A stretch of DNA of 64,000 nt from assembly GCF_049959315.1 (NCBI RefSeq), contig NZ_CP188201.1, one strand, 5' to 3'. Positions 1-9,612 of this stretch are shown piece by piece. The first letter of the stretch is position 1. Each line of letters starts with the position of its first letter. The notes below the pieces were generated by a model, which did no database searches, was not told where the DNA came from, and was given only the letters and a program-made list of their open reading frames with translations. Origin of the DNA: Serratia proteamaculans_D (GTDB taxonomy: Bacteria; Pseudomonadota; Gammaproteobacteria; Enterobacterales; Enterobacteriaceae). Position numbers and translations under genes: made by a program.

Positions 1-1083
1 CGAGATAAAGCCGAGGAAGAAGTTGCCGCCGACGGCGTTAGCCAAATGCACCGCTGCCATATTGGTGCCGCCCAACAGCGCGCCGGTAGCGTCTTTGAAC
101 GCCGGATTAGGGCCGACTAACAAAATTGCGCCGAAGCCGATAATAAAGGTCAGGATATAGAAGTAACCGATAAAACCGGTGGCATAGAACACACTTTTGC
201 GGGCTTCTTTGGCGTCGCTGACGGTAAAGAAACGCATCAGAATATGCGGCAGGCCGGCGGTACCAAACATCAGTGCCAATCCCAGCGAAAGCGCAGAAAT
301 GGGGTCAGAAACCAGGCCGCCCGGGCTCATGATAGCTATGCCTTTCGGATGCACCTTCACCGCTTCGGCAAACAGGGTATTGAAGTCAAAATTGACCGAC
401 TTCATCACCATCAGCGCCATAAAGCTGGCACCGGCCAGCAACAGTACCGCTTTGATAATCTGTACCCAGGTGGTTGCCAGCATGCCGCCGAACAAGACGT
501 ACAACACCATCAGGATACCGACCAGGATCACTGCCACATGGTAGTTGAGCCCGAACAACAACTGAATGAGCTTCCCGGCCCCCACCATCTGTGCAATCAG
601 GTACAACGCGACCACCACCAGTGAGCCGCAGGCCGAGAGCGTGCGGATGGGTTTTTGCTTCAGGCGGTAGGAAGCCACGTCGGCAAAGGTATAGCGGCCC
701 AGGTTGCGCAGGCGTTCCGCAATCAGGAACAAAATGATTGGCCAACCAATCAGGAAGCCGATGGAATAAATCAGTCCGTCATAACCAGAGGTATACACCA
801 GTGCGGAAATACCCAGGAAAGAAGCGGCTGACATAAAGTCGCCGGCAATCGCCAGACCGTTCTGCAGGCCGGTGATTTTGCCGCCGGCGGTGTAGTAGTC
901 CTGACGTGAGCGAGTACGTTTGGAAGCCCAGTAGGTGATGTAAAGCGTGGCACCTACAAACAGCACAAACATTACGATCGCCTGAATGTTCAGCGGTTGG
1001 CGATGTACTTCGCCACTAATGGCATCGGCAAAAGCCAGGCCCGGCAGCATCAGCAGGGCGGCGACAGACAATAAAGGCTTCAT
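1..1083 (-). CDS. actP: acetate permease ActP, partial (C-terminus outside window)
   Basis: The first 361 codons are visible. They encode a sodium:solute symporter family protein of the inner membrane that imports acetate and related short monocarboxylates. The N-terminus (MKPLLSVAALLMLPGLAFAD) is a signal-peptide-like segment, as in known ActP, followed by closely spaced hydrophobic helices. The family is about 550 residues long, so roughly a third is missing beyond position 1. The ATG at 1083 overlaps the end of yjcH by 4 bp, indicating translational coupling in the acs-yjcH-actP operon. The operon pairs import with activation of acetate to acetyl-CoA. Assignment is from the translated sequence and gene order. 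Confidence 0.95.
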   Translation of the reverse strand, partial: MKPLLSVAALLMLPGLAFADAISGEVHRQPLNIQAIVMFVLFVGATLYITYWASKRTRSRQDYYTAGGKITGLQNGLAIAGDFMSAASFLGISALVYTSGYDGLIYSIGFLIGWPIILFLIAERLRNLGRYTFADVASYRLKQKPIRTLSACGSLVVVALYLIAQMVGAGKLIQLLFGLNYHVAVILVGILMVLYVLFGGMLATTWVQIIKAVLLLAGASFMALMVMKSVNFDFNTLFAEAVKVHPKGIAIMSPGGLVSDPISALSLGLALMFGTAGLPHILMRFFTVSDAKEARKSVFYATGFIGYFYILTFIIGFGAILLVGPNPAFKDATGALLGGTNMAAVHLANAVGGNFFLGFIS

Positions 1084-1391
1084 TTCTTCACCTCACGCAA
1101 AATTTCTGCAGTCAGGCGATCGAACTCGCCGTTGGCGCGGAAGACGTAGATCCCGGTCAACACGAAAGAGATCACGATCAGGCCGACACCTACCGGGATC
1201 CCGCGGGTAATGGTCGATCCTTCAGCGATCGGCGTGCCCAACCACTGTGGATCGAAAGCGATCAATAAAATAAAGCTGACGTACAGCGCCAGGGTAATCA
1301 GTGAAAGCAGCCAGGCGAATCGGCTACGTTTTCGCACCAGTTCTATAAAGCGCGGGTTTTCCTCAATCCCTTGATAAATGGTGTCATTCAT
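1080..1391 (-). CDS. yjcH: DUF485 inner-membrane protein YjcH
   Basis: This encodes 103 residues with two hydrophobic helices (about 28-48 and 68-88) and a charged C-terminal tail ending REVKK. DUF485 proteins are small membrane proteins almost always encoded between acs and actP. They are thought to accompany the acetate permease, but no enzymatic activity is established. It lies 92 bp downstream of acs and overlaps actP by 4 bp, so it is the middle gene of a three-gene operon. Length and context match the enterobacterial homologue exactly; the helper role for ActP is inference. Confidence 0.93.
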   Translation of the reverse strand: MNDTIYQGIEENPRFIELVRKRSRFAWLLSLITLALYVSFILLIAFDPQWLGTPIAEGSTITRGIPVGVGLIVISFVLTGIYVFRANGEFDRLTAEILREVKK

Positions 1392-1483
1392 CAGAGCATC
1401 TCCAGTAGGTATTGATAGAGTACGCCGCGCTTGACGCCGATCACCGGGTTATTCTCCCGCTGATCGGCCTGAGGCGGCGGAAA

Positions 1484-3442
1484 TTACGACGGAACTTTCA
1501 TTGATTGTTTTTCTTCCAACAGCTTGTCGACTACGGCCGGATCCGCCAGCGTTGAGGTATCCCCCAAATTGCTGGTATCACCGGCGGCAATTTTGCGCAG
1601 GATGCGGCGCATGATCTTGCCGGAGCGCGTTTTTGGCAGAGAGTCTGTCCAGTGCAGCACGTCCGGCGTGGCGATCGGTCCTATTTCTTTACGTACCCAG
1701 TTACGTACTTCGGTATATAGCTCAGGCGTCGGTTCTTCACCGTGATTCAGCGTGATATAGGCGTAAATCGCCTGGCCCTTGATGTTATGTGGAATACCGA
1801 CCACCGCCGCTTCGGCAATTTTCGGGTGGGAGACCAGGGCCGACTCGATCTCGGCGGTCCCCAGACGGTGGCCAGACACGTTAAGTACGTCATCGACACG
1901 GCCAGTGATCCAGTAATAGCCGTCTTCGTCACGGCGTGCGCCGTCACCGCTGAAATACATGCCTTTAAAGGTGGAAAAGTAGGTTTGTTCGAAACGATCG
2001 TGGTCGCCGAACAGCGTGCGAGCCTGGCCTGGCCAGGAGTCGGTGATCACCAGGTTTCCTTCACAGGCACCCTCCTGCACAGTGCCGATATTATCGACCA
2101 GCGCCGGCTGAACACCAAAGAACGGCCGCGTAGCGGAACCGGCTTTCAACTCGGTGGCTCCGGGCAGCGGAGTGATCATAAAGCCGCCGGTTTCGGTCTG
2201 CCACCAGGTGTCGACGATCGGGCATTTGCCGTTGCCGATTTTATTGTAATACCACTCCCAGGCTTCCGGGTTGATTGGCTCGCCGACCGAACCCATGATA
2301 CGCAGTGAGTCGCGTTGGGTGCCTTCGATAGCTTTGTCACCTTCGGCCATCAGGGCACGAATGGCGGTAGGGGCGGTATACAGGATATTGACCTGGTGCT
2401 TGTCGATCACCTGTGACAGACGGTTAACGCCCGGGTAATTCGGCACCCCTTCAAACATCAGAGTAATGGCACCGCAGGCCAGCGGGCCGTATAACAGATA
2501 GCTGTGGCCTGTGACCCAACCGACGTCGGCGGTACACCAGTACACGTCGCCGTCGTGGTAATCGAACACATATTTAAAGGTCATGGCGGCATACACCAGA
2601 TAACCGCCGGTGGTGTGCAACACGCCCTTGGGTTTACCGGTCGAGCCTGAGGTATAAAGGATAAACAGCGGATCTTCCGCATTCATCTCTTCAGGCGGAC
2701 AGTCGGCGGAAACACCCTGGGTCAGTTCATGCCACCACAGATCGCGGCCTTCCTGCCAGTAACCCGGTTTGCCGGTACGCTGGAATACGACGACGTTGGT
2801 GACGCTTTTCACGCCTGGATTTTTCAGCGCGTCATCGACATTTTTCTTCAACGGAACAGCGCGCCCGGCGCGCAGGCCTTCGTCGGCGGTGATAACCAGT
2901 TTGGAGTTGGAGTCGATAATGCGCCCGGCCACGGCTTCCGGCGAGAAACCGCCAAAGATCACTGAATGTACGGCCCCGATGCGGGCGCAGGCCAGCATGG
3001 CGACCGCGGCTTCCGGCACCATTGGCATATAGATAGCCACGACGTCGCCTTTCTTGACGCCCAGTTTTTTCAGTACGTTGGCGAATTGGCAGACATCATG
3101 GTGCAGCTGTTTATAGGTCACCTGTTTTGACTGGGTGGGATCGTCACCTTCCCAGATAATGGCGGTTTGGTCGCCGCGTTCGGCCAGGTGGCGATCGAGG
3201 CAGTTGGCTGCCAGGTTCAGGGTGCCGTCTTCAAACCAGCGAATGCTGATATGGCCCGGATCGAATGAGGTGTTTTTTACCCGGGTATAAGGTTTTATCC
3301 AGTCGAGGATTTTTCCCTGCTCACCCCAGAACGTTTCTGGGTCTTGCACAGATTGTTGATAATATTGTTGATATTGCGTCGGATTAATCAGGGCGTGTTC
3401 TGCAATTGCAGAAGGAATAGCGTGTTTATGCACTTGGCTCAT
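1484..3442 (-). CDS. acs: acetyl-coenzyme A synthetase
   Basis: This encodes 652 residues, the same length as the E. coli enzyme. It makes acetyl-CoA from acetate, ATP and CoA through an acetyl-AMP intermediate in the cytoplasm, the high-affinity route for scavenging acetate. Visible ANL-superfamily motifs are the P-loop YTSGSTGKPKG and the C-terminal PKTRSGK, whose last lysine is residue 609, the conserved catalytic lysine that is the regulatory acetylation site in enteric bacteria. A purine-rich ribosome site lies just before the ATG. It is the first gene of acs-yjcH-actP and diverges from gltP. Post-translational control by acetylation of Lys609 is likely from family knowledge. Confidence 0.97.
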   Translation of the reverse strand: MSQVHKHAIPSAIAEHALINPTQYQQYYQQSVQDPETFWGEQGKILDWIKPYTRVKNTSFDPGHISIRWFEDGTLNLAANCLDRHLAERGDQTAIIWEGDDPTQSKQVTYKQLHHDVCQFANVLKKLGVKKGDVVAIYMPMVPEAAVAMLACARIGAVHSVIFGGFSPEAVAGRIIDSNSKLVITADEGLRAGRAVPLKKNVDDALKNPGVKSVTNVVVFQRTGKPGYWQEGRDLWWHELTQGVSADCPPEEMNAEDPLFILYTSGSTGKPKGVLHTTGGYLVYAAMTFKYVFDYHDGDVYWCTADVGWVTGHSYLLYGPLACGAITLMFEGVPNYPGVNRLSQVIDKHQVNILYTAPTAIRALMAEGDKAIEGTQRDSLRIMGSVGEPINPEAWEWYYNKIGNGKCPIVDTWWQTETGGFMITPLPGATELKAGSATRPFFGVQPALVDNIGTVQEGACEGNLVITDSWPGQARTLFGDHDRFEQTYFSTFKGMYFSGDGARRDEDGYYWITGRVDDVLNVSGHRLGTAEIESALVSHPKIAEAAVVGIPHNIKGQAIYAYITLNHGEEPTPELYTEVRNWVRKEIGPIATPDVLHWTDSLPKTRSGKIMRRILRKIAAGDTSNLGDTSTLADPAVVDKLLEEKQSMKVPS

Positions 3443-4232
3443 GGCTTTTCTCCTTGAAGTTGTTAATGATATGTCAACTGAAGGTTAAGTATAGTTTGCT
3501 CCGATTCTTTGTTTCTTTTTTGGGCGGCAGATCACGCAACGAAGATATTGATTTGTAATAGTTCTGCCTCATTTGTGTGGGGCATCTGCCTGCTTGGCGG
3601 GAGAAAACGGTTAGATAGGAAGTTTTAGCCAGAAAACGCTATCTAAAGAACTAAAAAGAATAACCAATTCGGTCATGAATGTACTTTTTATAGATAATAG
3701 TGAAGGTAAAAAACGAATCAAATCGTTGTTAAACTATTCAGGAATATAGTTTGGCTGTATTGCTATAAGTAAAAAGTCTGGGAATTGTTTTAATTAAATA
3801 GAGTGTTGCTGCTCCAGATGATGATTATCATTATTTTTCATTTTAAAAACTTACGCGTAACATAATAGAAACATAATCATCAGACTAAATATGCAGGATT
3901 AGCGAAAGTTAACGCACTTTTATCCACCTTGGAACGCCGGGTGTTGGAAGGTTCTGTAAGATATTTCACAGGAAATTATGCTTTTAATTACAATAAATTA
4001 TGTCTTTCGAAATTGATAATCAGATTCTGTATGGGGTGTGATTTACAGAAAAGCCAGCTAAAACAAGGCTTGCAGACCATGCGGTCCAAATGGTACAGAT
4101 TTAGACAGCGTTGCACTAAGGGCAGGTGGGCGCCTCCTGGTTATTAACATAAGCCTGTATTAAATGATTAAGTATTCTTTTCGGCGCGTTATTATAAATG
4201 TGCCGAAAAGAGTCTTTGAGGACTTTTTGGGT
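3443..4232. other. divergent acs/gltP intergenic region
   Basis: This AT-rich stretch of about 790 bp has no credible gene. It must hold the promoters of acs (leftward) and gltP (rightward). In enteric bacteria acs is CRP-activated, but I could not point to a convincing CRP dyad by eye. A 72-codon open frame at 3929-4147 lacks a ribosome site and any recognisable sequence. Confidence 0.5.
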
Positions 4233-5549
4233 ATGAAGAGTGTAAAAATAAGTCTTGCCTGGCAAATTATGATTGCATTGGCGCTGGGTATTATCGTCGG
4301 GGCGGTGCTCCATAATCAAACTGAATTCCGAGAGTGGTTGGTCAGTAATATTCTAAGCCCGGCCGGTGATATATTTATCCGCCTGATTAAGATGATTGTG
4401 GTGCCAATCGTTATTTCGACGCTGGTGGTGGGTATTGCCGGAGTGGGGGATGCGAAAAAGTTAGGCCGGCTCGGGTTGAAAACCATTATTTACTTCGAGG
4501 TCATCACCACTATCGCCATCGTGGTCGGGCTGACATTGGCTAATGTTTTTCAACCCGGTCATGGCATCGACATGTCGACGCTGACTGCGGTGGATATCTC
4601 GCAGTATGAAAAAACCACCGAACAGGTGCAAAGTGGCTCGCATAGCCTGGTTGCCACCATTTTGTCGTTGATCCCGTCAAATATCTTCGCCTCAATGGCG
4701 AAAGGCGACATGCTGCCGATTATCTTCTTCTCGGTGCTGTTTGGCCTGGGTTTGTCGTCACTGCCGAAAGAAACCAAAGAGCCATTGCTGAAGGTGTTTA
4801 AAGCGGTTTCCGAAAGCATGTTTAAAGTTACGCATATGATTATGCGTTATGCGCCGATTGGGGTGTTTGGTCTGATTGCAGTGACGGTGGCCAACTTTGG
4901 CTTCGCCTCGTTATTACCCCTGGCCAAACTGGTACTGCTGGTGTACTTCGCGATTGTCTTCTTTGCGTTGGTGGTACTGGGGGCGGTCGCCCGTTTCTGT
5001 AACCTGCGTATCTGGACGCTGATCCGTATCCTGAAGGATGAACTGATCCTGGCCTTTTCCACTGCCAGTTCGGAAACGGTGTTGCCGCGTATCATTGAAA
5101 AGATGGAGGCTTACGGCGCGCCGAAGGCGATCACCAGCTTTGTAGTACCGACCGGTTACTCCTTCAATCTGGACGGTTCAACGCTGTATCAGAGCATTGC
5201 CGCCATCTTTATTGCGCAGCTGTATGGGATTGAGCTGTCCCTGGGCCAGGAGATTGTGCTGGTGGTGACGCTGATGCTTACCTCCAAAGGGATTGCCGGT
5301 GTGCCGGGTGTTTCCTTTGTGGTGCTGTTGGCGACGCTGGGCAGCGTGGGGATCCCGTTAGAGGGGCTGGCGTTTATCGCCGGCGTAGATCGAATTCTGG
5401 ATATGGCGCGGACCGCACTCAACGTGGTGGGCAATGCGCTGGCGGTGCTGGTGGTAGCAAAATGGGAACACCAGTTCGACAGTAAAAAGGCGCTCGCCTT
5501 TGAGAAAGAGTTCTTGTCCGGCAAGGCCAGGCAGGTAACAGACTCTTAA
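4233..5549 (+). CDS. gltP: glutamate/aspartate:proton symporter GltP
   Basis: This encodes 438 residues of the dicarboxylate/amino acid:cation symporter (DAACS) family. It imports glutamate and aspartate with protons across the inner membrane. The sequence is near-identical in pattern to E. coli GltP, including the serine-rich reentrant motif STASSET, the NLDG box within VPTGYSFNLDG, and the conserved SKGIAGVPG. The frame is open 23 codons further upstream, but the ATG at 4233 follows a TTGAGGAC ribosome site and starts MKSVKISLAWQI, as in homologues. A strong intrinsic terminator follows at 5581. Confidence 0.95.
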   Translation: MKSVKISLAWQIMIALALGIIVGAVLHNQTEFREWLVSNILSPAGDIFIRLIKMIVVPIVISTLVVGIAGVGDAKKLGRLGLKTIIYFEVITTIAIVVGLTLANVFQPGHGIDMSTLTAVDISQYEKTTEQVQSGSHSLVATILSLIPSNIFASMAKGDMLPIIFFSVLFGLGLSSLPKETKEPLLKVFKAVSESMFKVTHMIMRYAPIGVFGLIAVTVANFGFASLLPLAKLVLLVYFAIVFFALVVLGAVARFCNLRIWTLIRILKDELILAFSTASSETVLPRIIEKMEAYGAPKAITSFVVPTGYSFNLDGSTLYQSIAAIFIAQLYGIELSLGQEIVLVVTLMLTSKGIAGVPGVSFVVLLATLGSVGIPLEGLAFIAGVDRILDMARTALNVVGNALAVLVVAKWEHQFDSKKALAFEKEFLSGKARQVTDS

Positions 5550-5576
5550 CCGCTTTTGGGCGAGATTGATTTGACG

Positions 5577-5604
5577 AAAAACCCGCCTGATGGCGGGTTT
5601 TTTA
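5577..5604 (+). terminator. intrinsic terminator after gltP
   Basis: A GC-rich stem ACCCGCC/GGCGGGT (5581-5587 with 5592-5598) with a TGAT loop is preceded by AAAAA and followed by TTTTT. It can act bidirectionally, ending gltP and the convergent actS gene. Confidence 0.9.
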
Positions 5605-5615
5605 TCGTCTCGGGA

Positions 5616-6365
5616 TCAACAGGAGGGCGCAGAACCCTGAGCCGGCAGGAAGCGCAGCGGATCCAATGCGGTAGCCCGATAACGTATCTGGAAGTGCAGC
5701 ATCACCTTGTCGGTTCCTGTGCTGCCCATGGTGGCAATCTTCTGCCCGGCTTTCACTTCCTGAGCGTTGCGAACCAACAGGGTATTGTTGTGGGCATAGG
5801 CACTGATGTACTCATCATTGTGTTTGATCATAATCAGATTGCCATAACCGCGCAGTTGGTTGCCGACATACACCACCCGTCCTTTGGCCGCGGCAAATAC
5901 CGGTTGCCCGCGGTTACCGGCGATATCGATGCCTTTATTGCCCCCGTCGGCCGTCGAATACTTGCTGATAATGTTGCCCTGGGTTGGCCAGCGCCAGCAT
6001 TTGATACTGCTGCGGATCGGTGGTGCAACGGCTGCAATCTGGCTGGTTGACTGTGTTTTGCGTGTCTTGCCTTTCTTTACCGTCGCGTTATTTAACGCCA
6101 GCTTTTGGCCAATCTCGAGGTTGTAGGGTTTGGGGATTTTATTGCGCCGCGCCAACTCACTGACTTCGCTGTTGGTGATCCAGGCAATATAGAACAGAGT
6201 ATCGCCACGTTTGACGGTATAGGTGTTGCCGTTATAGCTGCCTCTGGCCAACCGATCATAATCTCGGTCATAGCTGTTCGATTTCTTTCCGGAGCCGCAC
6301 CCCAGTAATCCCAGACTGATTACGCACACGGCAATCAGCCGCCATACAGCGAATGTGCTTCCCAT
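5616..6365 (-). CDS. actS: LysM/M23 lipoprotein, amidase activator ActS (YgeR)
   Basis: This encodes about 249 residues. A signal peptide ends in the lipobox LLGC (outer-membrane lipoprotein), followed by a LysM domain (TYTVKRGDTLFYIAW onward) that binds peptidoglycan and a C-terminal M23/LytM domain. The M23 fold has lost its zinc ligands: the usual HxxxD region reads NKGIDIAG, as in activator-type LytM proteins such as EnvC, NlpD and YgeR. Such proteins switch on periplasmic amidases that split septal peptidoglycan. A TTG 6 bp upstream (6371), spaced well from AAGGA, is an alternative start. It converges on gltP. The match to E. coli YgeR/ActS runs along the whole length. Confidence 0.88.
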   Translation of the reverse strand: MGSTFAVWRLIAVCVISLGLLGCGSGKKSNSYDRDYDRLARGSYNGNTYTVKRGDTLFYIAWITNSEVSELARRNKIPKPYNLEIGQKLALNNATVKKGKTRKTQSTSQIAAVAPPIRSSIKCWRWPTQGNIISKYSTADGGNKGIDIAGNRGQPVFAAAKGRVVYVGNQLRGYGNLIMIKHNDEYISAYAHNNTLLVRNAQEVKAGQKIATMGSTGTDKVMLHFQIRYRATALDPLRFLPAQGSAPSC

Positions 6366-6530
6366 ACTCAAATATCGTCCTTAAACGTCGTCGCGCTCTA
6401 TTGTGATCTGCCTATAGTAACATCAACGGTCAGGTGGTCAAAAACGCCGCCATGGACTAAATTCTGCCGGGCTAAAGCAGCAGGTTTTGCCGTTCGGCTC
6501 AACAATGTTCATGGATTGGGAACAGCTAAT

Positions 6531-7277
6531 ATGCAAGAAACCTTAACGCTCTCCAGTTATCTGGTGCTGGCAGCCACACTATTAGTGGCTTATGTAATCT
6601 TCGGCATCGCCGGTTTTGGTTCTGCGTTAGTCGCCAGCCCGGTAATGGCGCTTTATATGCCGGTGGCAAAAATCGTCCCGTTGCTGGCACTGCTGGACAT
6701 GTGCGCGGCTATTGTTAACGTCAGTCGCGACGGGCGGAATGCTCAATGGCCTGAATTAAAAAGGCTGGTCCCATTGATGATTATTGGCAGCCTGTTGGGG
6801 GCGGCGATCCTGCTGAAGACTCGACCCGAAATTCTGTTGCTGGCGCTGGGGATTTTTGTGGTGTTCTACGCGCTCTATTCACTCAGTGGTTTAAAGCCCG
6901 CTCGGCAATTTTCACCCAGAGCGGCGGTGCCTTTTGGTTTGGTGGGGGGGATATTCAGCGCACTATTTGGCAGCGGTGGCTTTATCTACGCCATTTATCT
7001 CAGCGGCCGGATCGAGAAAAAAGAAGCTTTCCGCATCACCCAAACCACGCTGATTGGTATGAGTACCCTGACTCGGGTGGTCATTTTTGCTCTGGCCGGT
7101 GTTTATCTGGACGTTGACTTATTACTGCTGGCACTAGTGCTGGTGCCGGGCATGCTGGTGGGGATTACCCTGGGCCGTTACTTCACGCTGAAGATGTCGC
7201 GTGAGCAATTCCTCAAGCTCATCAATGTGATCTTGTTGGCTTCCGGCGCTATGTTGATTGTTAAGTACTTTAGTTGA
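6531..7277 (+). CDS. TauE/SafE-family sulfite exporter-like permease
   Basis: This encodes 248 residues with about seven to eight hydrophobic helices. The repeated glycine-rich signatures GIAGFGSALVASPV (near residue 22) and GGIFSALFGSGGFIYAIYL (near 140) are the hallmark of the TauE/SafE (DUF81) family, whose members move sulfite, sulfoacetate or other small anions. The substrate cannot be read from the sequence. The ATG at 6531 is preceded by GGGAA at good spacing; an in-frame TTG at 6516 is less likely. It is a monocistronic gene at the left edge of a long AT-rich gap before the prn operon. Confidence 0.85.
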   Translation: MQETLTLSSYLVLAATLLVAYVIFGIAGFGSALVASPVMALYMPVAKIVPLLALLDMCAAIVNVSRDGRNAQWPELKRLVPLMIIGSLLGAAILLKTRPEILLLALGIFVVFYALYSLSGLKPARQFSPRAAVPFGLVGGIFSALFGSGGFIYAIYLSGRIEKKEAFRITQTTLIGMSTLTRVVIFALAGVYLDVDLLLLALVLVPGMLVGITLGRYFTLKMSREQFLKLINVILLASGAMLIVKYFS

Positions 7278-8010
7278 CGGTGAGGGCGGGGCGAAGCTGA
7301 ACCCCAACGGTTATAGCTCACCAGATTGCCCTCGACGATATGTCAACGGATGGGTATTTGAGGCAGAAAAAAATTTCCGAATATCGTTGAGTATTCGTAT
7401 GAAAATTAGATGGATAATTTTTTTAGACTGAATGCTTGATTGCGAAAATAATATTATTCTACGGATGTTTTTATACATAAGTAACGTATGCATCGGTATC
7501 GATTATTTTTGTTGGCTGGCAAGTTGATAATGCACCACCTATAACTAACTGGGTGTTTAATTTATAGAATTGTAAGCGTGCTAACAATTCAGTATCCATT
7601 AATATCCAATTGATAGGGTATTTATTTAAGGAATGTGAAAAATCTTAACTGGCAGTGATTGAAAACATCGAACATGAAATTTTGGATAAGATGCGTTGCT
7701 TTTTTATTGTAAAAATACAGTAAAAATAGTGTGTTGTGCGTGAGTTATTTGTGGGTGGTCGGGGCGTTACAAGGCTTGATTTTATTATTGTGAATAATGA
7801 GGTGATCTTGTTTTTCCTGCTTTTCCCGTAATTCTAACTGGTTGAAAATAATATTTATAACCGATGGTGAATTAGGGTTGTGAGGGGGCGATTCGCGTGA
7901 GGATATATCACTGAGTTAATTCTAAAATGGAATTTGCACTTTTTAAATTAGATTCTAGTCTGAATTAGAACCTAATTTAACATCTCCACTACTTCCTATG
8001 GGAGAGTGTC
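7278..8010. other. AT-rich spacer and prn upstream region
   Basis: About 730 bp of AT-rich DNA with no supported gene; a 60-codon minus-strand frame at 7311-7493 has no homology I recognise. It marks the left junction between the host backbone and the GC-rich prn block and must hold the prn promoter. I looked for a tRNA-Phe-like repeat or insertion-sequence end here and saw none, so the exact left edge of the block is unknown. Confidence 0.5.
7943..7980. promoter_or_regulatory. nested palindrome upstream of prnA
   Basis: A perfect 9-bp inverted repeat, TTAAATTAG (7943-7951) with CTAATTTAA (7972-7980), encloses a second one, TTCTA (7953-7957) with TAGAA (7966-7970). It ends 30 bp before the prnA ATG, just upstream of the GGGAGAG ribosome site (8000-8006). 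Position fits an operator or an mRNA hairpin in the leader. No known regulator box is recognised. Confidence 0.45.
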
Positions 8011-9612
8011 ATGAGCAAACCGATCAAGAATATCGTCATCGTGGGCGGCGGCACTGCGGGCTGGATGTCCGCCTCTTATCTCGTCCGGGCGCTCCAACAG
8101 CAGGCGAACATTACGCTCATCGAATCTGCGACGATCCCCCGGATCGGTGTGGGCGAGGCGACCATCCCGAGTTTGCAGAAGGTGTTCTTCGACTACCTCG
8201 GAATACCGGAACAGGAGTGGATGCCTCAGGTGAACGGCGCGTTCAAGGCCGGCATCAAGTTCGTGAATTGGAGAACGTCTCCCGAGCACTCGCGCAACGA
8301 TTACTTCTACCACTTGTTCGGCAATGTGCCGAGCTGCGACGGCGTGCCGCTTACCCACTACTGGCTGCGCAAGCGCGAACAGGGCTTTCAGCAGTCGATG
8401 GCGTACTCCTGCTACCCGCAGCCTGGGGCGCTCGATGGCAATCTGGCACCGTGCCTGCATGACGGCACCCGTCAGATGTCCCACGCGTGGCACTTCGACG
8501 CGCACTTGGTGGCCGATTTCTTGAAGCGCTGGGCCGTCGATCGCGGGGTGAACCGAGTGGTCGACGAGGTCGTGGAGGTTAACCTGAACGAGCACGGCTT
8601 CATCTCCAGCCTGCTAACCAAAGAGGGCCGGAAGCTGGAGGCGGATCTGTTCATCGACTGCTCAGGCATGCGGGGGCTGTTGATCAACCAGGCTCTGAAA
8701 GAGCCCTTCATTGACATGTCCGACTACCTGCTGTGCGACAGCGCGGTCGCCTCTGCCGTACCCAACGACGACGAGCAAGCGGGGGTCGAACCCTATACCT
8801 CCTCGATCGCCATGAACTCGGGGTGGACCTGGAAGATTCCGATGCTGGGTCGGTTCGGCAGTGGCTACGTCTTCTCGAGCAAGTTCACCTCCCGCGACCA
8901 GGCCACCACCGACTTTCTCAACCTGTGGGGACTCTCGGACAATCAGCCGCTCAATCAGATCAAGTTCCGGGTCGGGCGCAACAAGCGGTCGTGGGTCAAC
9001 AACTGCGTCTCTATCGGGCTGGCGTCGTGCTTTTTGGAGCCCCTGGAATCGACGGGGATCTATTTCATCTACGCGGCGCTTTACCAACTTGTGAAGCACT
9101 TTCCCGACACCTCGTTCGATCCGCGGTTGGCCGACGCGTTCAACGCCGAGATCACCTACATGTTCGACGACTGCCGAGACTTTGTCCAAGCGCACTATTT
9201 CACTTCGTCACGCGATGACACGCCGTTCTGGCTTGCGAACCGGCACGACCTGCGGCTCTCCGACTCCATCAAAGAGAAGGTTGAGCGCTACAAGGCGGGG
9301 CTGCCGTTGACCACCACGTCGTTCGACGATTCCACGTACTATGAGACCTTCGACTTCGAATTCAAGAACTTCTGGTTGAACGGAAACTACTACTGCATCT
9401 TTGCCGGCCTGGGCATGCTGCCTGACCGGTCGCTGCCGCTCTTGCAATTGCGACCGGAGTCAATTGAAAAGGCCGAGGTGATGTTCGCCCGCATCCAGCG
9501 TGAGGCCGAACGTCTGCGGGCGAGCCTGCCGACGAACTATGACTACCTGCGGTCGCTGCGCGAGCGCGAAGCGGGGCTGTCTCGACCCGGCCCGTCGCCG
9601 GAGAGCCGGTAG
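8011..9612 (+). CDS. prnA: tryptophan 7-halogenase PrnA
   Basis: This encodes 533 residues (the Pseudomonas enzyme has 538). It is a flavin-dependent halogenase that chlorinates free L-tryptophan at C7 using FADH2, chloride and O2, the first step of pyrrolnitrin synthesis. The flavin-binding GGGTAGWM is at the N-terminus, the catalytic lysine is K79 (AFKA), the active-site glutamate is E346 (PLESTG), and the halogenase signature GWTWKIP lies at 271-277. It needs a partner flavin reductase, and none is encoded here, so a host reductase must serve. It is the first gene of prnABCD, and its TAG overlaps the prnB GTG by one base. High-GC codon use contrasts with the flanks. Confidence 0.97.
   Translation: MSKPIKNIVIVGGGTAGWMSASYLVRALQQQANITLIESATIPRIGVGEATIPSLQKVFFDYLGIPEQEWMPQVNGAFKAGIKFVNWRTSPEHSRNDYFYHLFGNVPSCDGVPLTHYWLRKREQGFQQSMAYSCYPQPGALDGNLAPCLHDGTRQMSHAWHFDAHLVADFLKRWAVDRGVNRVVDEVVEVNLNEHGFISSLLTKEGRKLEADLFIDCSGMRGLLINQALKEPFIDMSDYLLCDSAVASAVPNDDEQAGVEPYTSSIAMNSGWTWKIPMLGRFGSGYVFSSKFTSRDQATTDFLNLWGLSDNQPLNQIKFRVGRNKRSWVNNCVSIGLASCFLEPLESTGIYFIYAALYQLVKHFPDTSFDPRLADAFNAEITYMFDDCRDFVQAHYFTSSRDDTPFWLANRHDLRLSDSIKEKVERYKAGLPLTTTSFDDSTYYETFDFEFKNFWLNGNYYCIFAGLGMLPDRSLPLLQLRPESIEKAEVMFARIQREAERLRASLPTNYDYLRSLREREAGLSRPGPSPESR

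Noticed and set aside
3929..4147. 72-codon plus-strand frame in the acs-gltP gap
   Set aside because: No ribosome site, no homology and located in a regulatory region.
7311..7493. 60-codon minus-strand frame upstream of prn
   Set aside because: AT-rich chance frame, no ribosome site or domain.
7278..8010. A lux-type quorum-sensing box upstream of prnA
   Set aside because: Quorum control of pyrrolnitrin is known in Serratia, but I found no dyad resembling a lux box by eye; the palindrome present is AT-rich and different.
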